A DNA stretch of 7,378 nt from Methanoregula sp. (GTDB taxonomy: Archaea; Halobacteriota; Methanomicrobia; Methanomicrobiales; Methanospirillaceae). Positions within the stretch are counted from its first letter, which is position 1. Each line of letters begins with the position of its first letter. Position numbers and translations under genes: made by a program. The stretch spans positions 1-7,378 of the forward strand of contig NZ_PIZH01000074.1 of the NCBI RefSeq assembly GCF_002835825.1, written 5' to 3'. The notes under the pieces are model-generated. The model searched no databases, was not told the DNA's origin, and was given only the letters and a program-made list of their open reading frames with translations. Below, piece by piece: positions 1 through 4,733 of this stretch.

Positions 1-115
1 GCTCCATCCTGTGATCCAAGATAATCTTTAGACATTGCTAAAATGAATTCTAGAAGTACGGATTGATAATGAAACCTTGCATTTGTGTCACTTCCACAGT
101 CAACAGGATTATTGT

Positions 116-122
116 AAAAAAA
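116..122 (-). terminator. Oligo-T stop of the small gene, within the 1-126 left flank
   Basis: Seven A on the plus strand, so T7 on the minus strand, begin five bases beyond the stop codon of the 127-456 gene. Archaeal RNA polymerase commonly terminates at such T-tracts without a strong hairpin, so this is its likely transcript end. The rest of the flank (1-115) is AT-rich. I see no convincing gene in it, apart from a possible minus-strand start at 35 that runs off the edge. Confidence 0.5.
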
Positions 123-126
123 GTAT

Positions 127-456
127 TTACAGGCTGTCCATGCTGATGCCGGTGAAGTCCTGCGCCACCGACTTGATGTCCTTGACACCGAACGCGGTCT
201 GGACCTTGTCGATCTCGATCTGGTTTGCAGCATCGCACATGTAATCCAGGATATCGACCGAGAGCTCCTTTTGGATCTTGCTCTTTTTGAGCTGGTCGAC
301 CAGGGAGGCCATTTTCTCGGGGGACTCCATGCGGAGTTTTGCAAGGCTCATGACACACATGTAGATCCGGGTAAGGTTCCGGTCGGTGCCGGTGATACAG
401 TCAAAGAAGTTCCTGATCACCTGGGCCTGGTATATCTCTCCTCCTATCTTCTCCAC
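127..456 (-). CDS. Small hypothetical archaeal protein (109 aa)
   Basis: I do not recognise this family and assign no function. The product is a soluble, mostly helical-looking protein with no signal peptide or membrane segment. It has three cysteines (about residues 20, 34 and 73), a charged middle (KKSKIQKE, residues 57-64) and a short hydrophobic tail ending GISMDSL. The frame is open to about 600, but a TATA box at 498-505 predicts transcription from about 475, which rules out starts at 489 and above. I therefore chose the GTG at 456, with GAAGG six bases before it. The start is still uncertain: a stronger AGGAGGTG overlaps this codon and points at an ATA codon downstream, and the next GTG (420) has poor spacing. 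The gene has its own promoter and an oligo-T stop, so it appears to be a single-gene transcript separate from ychF. Low confidence in role, fair confidence that it is a real gene. Confidence 0.65.
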   Translation of the reverse strand: MEKIGGEIYQAQVIRNFFDCITGTDRNLTRIYMCVMSLAKLRMESPEKMASLVDQLKKSKIQKELSVDILDYMCDAANQIEIDKVQTAFGVKDIKSVAQDFTGISMDSL

Positions 457-497
457 CTCCTTCCTTCTCGTGGTAAATGACCTGTTCACATCTTCCC

Positions 498-505
498 TAT
501 TTAAA
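498..505 (-). promoter_or_regulatory. TATA box for the small gene
   Basis: Read on the minus strand this is TTTAAATA, a close match to the archaeal box A. With the usual distance of about 26 bases from box centre to start, transcription would begin near 475, giving a leader of about 20 bases before the GTG at 456. It is the best promoter-like element in the 457-636 gap and decides the start choice for the downstream gene. Confidence 0.6.
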
Positions 506-514
506 CATTGTGGG

Positions 515-528
515 AAAACGGTCGTTTT
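515..528. promoter_or_regulatory. Perfect palindrome next to the TATA box (possible operator)
   Basis: AAAACG and CGTTTT form perfect 6-bp arms around a 2-bp centre (GT). The site lies nine bases upstream of the TATA box of the small gene. In archaea this position suits an activator or a repressor that competes with TFB/TBP. No protein is known to me for this sequence, and chance in an AT-rich gap is possible. Confidence 0.3.
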
Positions 529-535
529 TGCGCAG

Positions 536-554
536 AAAAACCGATGAAAAACGG
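536..554 (-). terminator. Candidate oligo-T stop downstream of ychF
   Basis: On the minus strand two T5 runs occur in near-repeat units, CCGTTTTT and CGGTTTTT, 11 bases apart and about 85-100 bases past the ychF stop codon. They are the first T-runs met by a polymerase leaving ychF, so they are the likeliest stop before the small gene's promoter. There is no hairpin immediately ahead of them. Confidence 0.3.
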
Positions 555-577
555 AGATTTTGGGAAAGAGCGGCCAG

Positions 578-609
578 ATTGTCTGACAATTGTATGACAA
601 TCGTCATAC
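578..609. repeat. Overlapping palindromes with 11-bp period
   Basis: ATTGTCTGACAAT (578-590) is a perfect palindrome of 6-bp arms around one base. ATTGTATGACAAT (589-601) repeats it with one change, 11 bp further on. GTATGAC (592-598) then pairs perfectly with GTCATAC (603-609) across four bases. Three dyads thus overlap within 32 bp, nearly one helical turn apart. The cluster sits just past the ychF stop and about 75-110 bp upstream of the small gene's TATA box. It could be a tandem protein-binding site or structured 3' RNA of ychF. No T-run follows it directly, so it is not a classical terminator. Confidence 0.5.
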
Positions 610-636
610 TGTCCCCGGAACCCGCCGCACCCGGTA

Positions 637-1806
637 TTACTTTGCAGCGCTCACGATCTTGATGACGTCCCCGTTCTTCAGCTCGTGGTTCTCCTTGATC
701 CGCATCTTGGTCTTTGCGTCCACAGCGTACAGGAAGCCCTTCCCGATCTCCGTGTGGACCTGGAATGCAAGGTCATGGGGAGTCGATCCTTTCCGCATCA
801 GGAAGGCATCGGGCAGCACATCACCCTGCTTGTTGCAGTAGTGGTTCTCGTCTTCCACCGGATATACGACAATCATGTCGAGCAGTTCAAAGACCGCCCG
901 GTTGATTGCCTGCTGGACGCCCGTACCCTTGCACTGCTTCATGACTTCTGCGATCTTTGTAAGGCCGGCCTTCTGGGGAGCGGAGAGGGTTACTCCTTCA
1001 GCCACACTGAACTCAGCATCGCCCGGCAGGTACCTGATCACCTTCGCTGCTGCTGCATTGCGCAGCGCAAGTTCCGATGCCGCGCTCGCAAAGGCCACCT
1101 TTGCCTCCGCAAGTTTTGCCCGGAGCGCTTCGGGCGCCTCGTCAAACTTGTTCCCGACAACGAGCATCGGCTTTGAGATCTTCACGATCTCCGCACAGAA
1201 CGGGATGAGGTCATCCATGGTCGCGTGCACGAGATCGACTTTCAGGTCCAGTTCGATATCGCGCACATCCTCGTACGTGATGCCAAGGCCGGTGAACGTC
1301 TCCGCGATACTCATCTGGATGGCATTTCCCTTCCCCTGCGACTGGCGGAGGATATGGGACCAGTGCTTGCCGAGGATACCATGGACCCACATCGTCATCT
1401 CGTACCCGAGGAACTTCACATCCTCGGCCGGGTCATGGTTGCCCACCCCGACCGGGTTCCCTTCGCTGTCCGTGCCGCCGCTTGCATCGATGATGTGGAG
1501 GATCGCATCGGCCTGGCGGAGTGCATCGAGGAACTGGTTGCCAAGCCCCTTGCCCTTGTGCGCATCGGGGACGAGCCCCGCCACATCGATTAAGTTGACC
1601 GAAACAAACCGGTTCCCGTCAACACAGTGGCTGCACTTGACCTTGAGTTCGGTGCAGGCGCATTTCGTCCGCACGTAAGCGACCCCGAAGTTCGGGTTGA
1701 TGGTGGTGAACGGGTAATTCGCAATCTCGGCATGGGCCATGGTGGCGGCCTTGAAAAACGTGGATTTCCCGCAATTGGGTTTTCCGGCAAGGGCAAGCGT
1801 GAGCAT
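637..1806 (-). CDS. ychF: YchF/OLA1-family translation-associated GTPase
   Basis: This is an Obg-superfamily P-loop NTPase of 389 residues, the usual size for archaeal YchF. Members bind ribosomes and are linked to translation and stress control in the cytoplasm; the exact role is not settled. Visible motifs are the P-loop GKPNCGKST (8-16), the switch I signature NYPFTT (30-35), the G3 motif DVAG (74-77) followed by the family stretch GLGNQFLD (87-94), and the G4 motif NKFD (219-222). A C-terminal TGS domain spans about 310-389. G4 is the canonical guanine-specifying form, unlike the altered NxxE type of bacterial YchF and human OLA1, so GTP preference is inferred. Four cysteines (49, 51, 58, 61) form a CxC-x6-CxxC cluster that could bind metal. 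The ATG at 1806 is preceded by GGAGAGG at eight bases and places the P-loop at the normal position. Upstream extension of the frame overlaps the divergent gene and is rejected. Confidence 0.95.
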   Translation of the reverse strand: MLTLALAGKPNCGKSTFFKAATMAHAEIANYPFTTINPNFGVAYVRTKCACTELKVKCSHCVDGNRFVSVNLIDVAGLVPDAHKGKGLGNQFLDALRQADAILHIIDASGGTDSEGNPVGVGNHDPAEDVKFLGYEMTMWVHGILGKHWSHILRQSQGKGNAIQMSIAETFTGLGITYEDVRDIELDLKVDLVHATMDDLIPFCAEIVKISKPMLVVGNKFDEAPEALRAKLAEAKVAFASAASELALRNAAAAKVIRYLPGDAEFSVAEGVTLSAPQKAGLTKIAEVMKQCKGTGVQQAINRAVFELLDMIVVYPVEDENHYCNKQGDVLPDAFLMRKGSTPHDLAFQVHTEIGKGFLYAVDAKTKMRIKENHELKNGDVIKIVSAAK

Positions 1807-1887
1807 GGTTTCTTCCTCTCCATAGGCAGGTAACGATAAAACCGGAGAACACTCCGAAAGAATCTGACAAAGTTTTTCCCTGTGGCT

Positions 1888-1895
1888 TATTAAAA
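1888..1895 (-). promoter_or_regulatory. Candidate TATA box for ychF
   Basis: The minus strand reads TTTTAATA inside CTTTTAATAAG. It would start transcription near 1865, leaving a leader of roughly 60 bases that includes the GGAGAGG ribosome site at 1815-1821. The same bases lie just upstream of the divergent COG1751 start at 1903, where AAAAGG probably acts as its ribosome site. I see no clear TATA box for the plus-strand operon in this 96-bp gap. Confidence 0.3.
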
Positions 1896-1902
1896 GGTAC
1901 TT

Positions 1903-2493
1903 ATGTCGTTTGTCCAGAAGAGAAGTTACTATTTCGATACGCCGGGCCCGGCCAATACGGAAGATGCTGCCCGGTTTTCCCTTGAACGGGCAAAGGAGTC
2001 GGGGATAAAGACGGTCATTGTTGCCAGCACATCGGGGGAGACCGCGCAGACCTTTTCGAAGGTACTGAAAGGATCCAGGATCCAGCTCGTAGTAGTCACC
2101 CACGTTGTGGGGTTCACGAAACCCGGTGAGTGGGAATTCTCACAGGATATTGCCGCGCAGTTGCAGAACGAGGGAGTGAAGATCGTTACCGGCACCCATG
2201 CCCTCTCCGGCCTTGAGCGGGCGCTGTCGCGGTCCCCGAAAGTCGGCGGGGGTTCCCGTACCGAGGCGATTGCCGAAGCGTTCCGCCGCACGGTCGCTGT
2301 CGGCCTCAAGGTCGCCGTTGAATGCGTGCTCATCGCTGCCGACCAGGGCGCAATCGGTGTCGCTGACGAGGTCATAGCCGTTGGCGGGACGATGAGCGGG
2401 GCCGATACGGTCTGCGTCATCCGCCCGGCCCACACCGCAAATTTCTTCGACCTCCAGGTGCGGGAGATCGTTGCCATGCCGAGGGCCCGGTAA
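1903..2493 (+). CDS. COG1751 protein, pyruvate kinase C-terminal-like fold
   Basis: The 196-residue product matches, from memory, the archaeal family that resembles the alpha/beta C-terminal domain of pyruvate kinase but lacks the catalytic barrel (structures exist for AF0103 and MTH1675). Conserved family stretches are FDTPGPANTED (11-21), VASTSGETA (40-48), THVVGFTKPGEW (66-77), TGTHALSGLERAL (97-109), then a VGLKVAVECVLIAADQG helix and an IAVGGTMSGADT segment. PAHTANFFDLQVREI lies near the C-terminus. In pyruvate kinase this fold carries the allosteric or nucleotide site, so small-molecule binding is plausible, but no reaction is established and it cannot be pyruvate kinase itself. It is full length and has no membrane segment. 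The ATG at 1903 follows AAAAGGT at a suitable distance. The next gene starts two bases after its stop, so the two form one operon. Confidence 0.85.
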   Translation: MSFVQKRSYYFDTPGPANTEDAARFSLERAKESGIKTVIVASTSGETAQTFSKVLKGSRIQLVVVTHVVGFTKPGEWEFSQDIAAQLQNEGVKIVTGTHALSGLERALSRSPKVGGGSRTEAIAEAFRRTVAVGLKVAVECVLIAADQGAIGVADEVIAVGGTMSGADTVCVIRPAHTANFFDLQVREIVAMPRAR

Positions 2494-2495
2494 CC

Positions 2496-3335
2496 ATGTC
2501 GGTGGCGGAATTCAAGGAGGCCTGCGGACTTCTCGTGCGGATGCCGGTCCTCTGGATACCCGGTGTAGTGGGGGGACTGTGCGCTGCCTTCATCTGGCTG
2601 CTCTTCATCCTGTCCGGGGCGTTCTTTGCCGGCAGGTTCGTGGTGATCACCGGCCTTATCGTGCTCTTCTTCATTGCCGGGAGCCTTTCGGTGATCCGGC
2701 AGAACGAAGGGGGCATGGGCGCGCTTGCCAGCGGCGGGCGCCAGTACTTCTTCCGCGTACTGCTCCCGCAGCTCGTGATACTCTTCATGATCCTGCTGGT
2801 CTTCGTCCTGGTCATGCTCACGCTCAACCTCATCGGGATCGCGTCCGACCCTGCCCTGCTGGTATTCCTCTCGTTTGGTGTCGCAATCCCAAGCATCCTC
2901 ATGACGCTCTTTTCCGACACTGCCGCGGTCTTTGAGGACCGGAAGGTGTTTGAATCGATCCAGAGGAGTGTCGATATCGTAAGCCAGAACACCGGTAAGG
3001 TCATCTCCTTTGTCCTCATCTCGGCACTCGCAAGCGCTACCATCCTCTTCTCGCTGATGATCGTCTGGGAAGCCCTTCTCTTCGACAAACTCGAACCCCT
3101 CACCACCTATACCGAGGAACAGCTCCAGACATTCACACCCGACCAGCTCCTCACCATGATCGGGAGCGAAGGGACCTGGGTAACGGCCGTGGTCATCTTC
3201 CTTGCCGGACTCATTCTCATCCCGCTGCTCATGAGCTACAAGGCATGTACCTTCCGCAGGCTTGCCGGCAGCACCATCCTTATCCAGCAGGAGACCGGCG
3301 AATATGACAGCAAGGGACGCTGGTATAAGTACTAG
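2496..3335 (+). CDS. Six-helix integral membrane protein, function unknown
   Basis: The 279-residue product has about six hydrophobic helices (roughly 18-40, 46-66, 88-114, 118-140, 166-194 and 227-250). The third to fourth loop is short, and a hydrophilic loop (about 195-225) separates helices five and six. A stretch in the middle, FSDTAAVFEDRKVFESIQRS, followed by NTGKVISF, resembles the pattern in archaeal multi-pass families of the DUF7847/DUF4013 type (FxDxAVVxEDxxxxEAxxRS). I recall this as a pattern, not a tested hit. The tail (EYDSKGRWYKY) is hydrophilic. No transporter or enzyme motif is visible. It starts two bases after the COG1751 stop, with only a weak GAGGG upstream, which suggests translational coupling. 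The shared operon hints that the soluble partner acts at or near the membrane, but this is inference. Confidence 0.85.
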   Translation: MSVAEFKEACGLLVRMPVLWIPGVVGGLCAAFIWLLFILSGAFFAGRFVVITGLIVLFFIAGSLSVIRQNEGGMGALASGGRQYFFRVLLPQLVILFMILLVFVLVMLTLNLIGIASDPALLVFLSFGVAIPSILMTLFSDTAAVFEDRKVFESIQRSVDIVSQNTGKVISFVLISALASATILFSLMIVWEALLFDKLEPLTTYTEEQLQTFTPDQLLTMIGSEGTWVTAVVIFLAGLILIPLLMSYKACTFRRLAGSTILIQQETGEYDSKGRWYKY

Positions 3336-3395
3336 TATACTCCTGTCGGTTCGGGAAAACGGATACGCAGGTCGTGTGGGCGTGTGGACCGCCCT

Positions 3396-3441
3396 GAAAA
3401 AATTCACAAATCCTAAAACCCGGTAATCTTTTTTATACCGG
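3396..3441. terminator. Convergent terminator region
   Basis: Two genes converge across 3336-3432. For the plus-strand operon, T6 lies at 3429-3434. For the minus-strand DUF92 gene, A6 at 3397-3402 gives T6 about 30 bases past its stop. CCGGTA (3420-3425) and TACCGG (3436-3441) form a perfect 6-bp inverted repeat whose 10-base loop contains both the T6 run and the DUF92 stop codon. The arrangement reads as a compact two-way stop. The rest of the gap (3336-3395) shows nothing I can name. Confidence 0.5.
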
Positions 3442-4635
3442 CATTGCGAGGTACAGCGCGACGGCGATGATCCCGCCGCTGACGGTTGCGGCAAAGTTCG
3501 TTCCCGCATTGCCTAAGAATCCCTTGTTCTCGAGCGTTGCCCCGACAAGGCTGTCAACATTTGTGCCGATAAAGGCGGCCAGCGAACAGGCAACCAGCAT
3601 CGGGAGCGTTATTACGCCGAGCAGGAGCGCGGCACCCGAAACTATGATACCCCCCGCCAGTGCAACCAGCTCGCCTACCAGCGTGACACCGCCATTTGTC
3701 CCGACAGGAACCGGTTTCAGTGTCGTGATCATGCGGGGAACACCCCCGGTCATGCCGATCTCGCTTGCCAGGGTATCCGCGGCAGCGGTGGCAACACATC
3801 CCACGTAGAGGACAATAAAGATGGGGTCCTGGAACACACCAAAAAGGACTGCCGCAGCAGTTCCCGCGATGCCGTTGGCAAAGACATTCCGGTAGCCCCG
3901 TGCACCGCTGTGGCCCTGCTCAACGCCGATCCGCTTCTTGTACTCGTACTTGTACTTCGTTGCGATCGAACCAAGAACGAAGAAAACAATCATGATGACA
4001 AGCCAGAGGGGGGTCGTGAAGACGAGAAGGATGATGCCGACAAGCGCAATGGAGAAGAGCCCGGAGAGGTCGGCTGTCTTCGACCGGTAGGCAAAGTAGG
4101 CAAACGTGAACGCGGCAATAACGGCCATCACCACAACCTGGAGGTCGGCCTGGTAATTGAGTTCCTGGATCAGGAGCATGGTCATTGCCGTCCCGACTCC
4201 TTCGATGACCAGCGAGTCCTCGTATTTTAAGAGGATTACCTTGAGGAGGACGGCAGCAATGATCCCAAAGATGATGGTCAGGATCGCGGACTCGTTGAGG
4301 TACACCATGACGAGCACGCCGGCCCATGCTGTCGAGATGATGTAATACAGGTAGGTGTTCAGGTCGTCAGCACCGCGCTGGAAGGCCAGTTCACCCAGCA
4401 CGATCATGGCAAGCGTTGTGGCAAAGACAAAGAACGGGAGGAGCCCGACACCATAGAGCGCGGCAAGGGCGCACATTGTGTAGGTGAGGTATTTTGTGGC
4501 AAAAAACCGCCAGAGGATAAGCGAGAAGAGGATGACGACAAGCGCCATCAGCCACGCCGGTTCCAGGTACGGCCCAAGGAGCGTGACTCCACCGACCAGT
4601 GCCGCTGCATAGCCGAGGCCCCGTTGTCGCTGCAT
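3433..4635 (-). CDS. DUF92 family integral membrane protein (VTE6/TMEM19-like)
   Basis: The 400-residue product is membrane-embedded almost throughout. The C-terminal half (about 185-400) carries DUF92 (PF01940/COG1836) hallmarks: [12 protein letters not shown] (243-254), [13 protein letters not shown] (281-293), [11 protein letters not shown] (311-321), [16 protein letters not shown] (356-371) and [11 protein letters not shown] near the end. In plants the family member VTE6 phosphorylates phytyl phosphate to the diphosphate; human TMEM19 is also related. An archaeal role on prenyl phosphates, for example geranylgeranyl phosphate for ether lipids, is inference. The N-terminal half (1-185) adds about five or six further helices that are not part of the core domain and that I cannot assign. 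I chose the ATG at 4635. A TTG at 4656 in the same frame is possible, but neither has a ribosome site, so the message may be nearly leaderless. It is divergent from valS and convergent with the 1903-3335 operon. Confidence 0.85.
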   Translation of the reverse strand: MQRQRGLGYAAALVGGVTLLGPYLEPAWLMALVVILFSLILWRFFATKYLTYTMCALAALYGVGLLPFFVFATTLAMIVLGELAFQRGADDLNTYLYYIISTAWAGVLVMVYLNESAILTIIFGIIAAVLLKVILLKYEDSLVIEGVGTAMTMLLIQELNYQADLQVVVMAVIAAFTFAYFAYRSKTADLSGLFSIALVGIILLVFTTPLWLVIMIVFFVLGSIATKYKYEYKKRIGVEQGHSGARGYRNVFANGIAGTAAAVLFGVFQDPIFIVLYVGCVATAAADTLASEIGMTGGVPRMITTLKPVPVGTNGGVTLVGELVALAGGIIVSGAALLLGVITLPMLVACSLAAFIGTNVDSLVGATLENKGFLGNAGTNFAATVSGGIIAVALYLAMPV

Positions 4636-4666
4636 TGGACAGTCATTTGTCTTCAAGCAAAAAGAG

Positions 4667-4673
4667 TTTTATT
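4667..4673 (-). promoter_or_regulatory. Candidate TATA-like element for the DUF92 gene
   Basis: The minus strand reads AATAAAA, which would place a transcript start near 4644 and leave a leader of under ten bases before the ATG at 4635. That fits the absence of a ribosome binding site. The match to box A is weak, and an alternative AT-rich stretch lies at 4700-4709. Confidence 0.25.
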
Positions 4674-4700
4674 GTGGTGCATTCCTGCAAATCCGATCAG

Positions 4701-4707
4701 TATATTT
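4701..4707 (+). promoter_or_regulatory. TATA box for valS, apparently giving a leaderless message
   Basis: TATATTT is centred 30 bases before the valS ATG at 4734. The usual spacing puts the transcript start near 4730, within a few bases of the ATG. No Shine-Dalgarno sequence precedes the start; instead the region reads CTTCACCTCAC, which resembles the 16S anti-Shine-Dalgarno sequence rather than its complement. Both points fit leaderless translation. Confidence 0.5.
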
Positions 4708-4733
4708 CTATCAACGATCAACCTTCACCTCAC

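Noticed and set aside
457..600. N-terminal extension of the small gene to 600
   Set aside because: It would include the TATA box and the palindromes as coding sequence, and the added residues look like translated AT-rich non-coding DNA.
578..609. CRISPR repeat or mobile-element end
   Set aside because: Only two near copies and one related dyad are present, overlapping with no spacers. No transposase or cas gene is nearby.
1807..2103. N-terminal extension of ychF by about 99 residues
   Set aside because: It would overlap the divergent COG1751 gene and place the P-loop about 100 residues in, unlike the family. A good ribosome site supports the ATG at 1806.
1929..3509. A 526-codon minus-strand open frame opposite the COG1751 and membrane genes
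   Set aside because: Low-complexity, very charged translation typical of an antisense shadow. It spans two supported genes and their convergent gap, with no promoter or ribosome site.
4599..4733. Upstream extension of valS by 45 codons
   Set aside because: It overlaps the start of the DUF92 gene and crosses both promoters. The translation is unlike any ValRS N-terminus, whereas the ATG at 4734 gives the expected family start.
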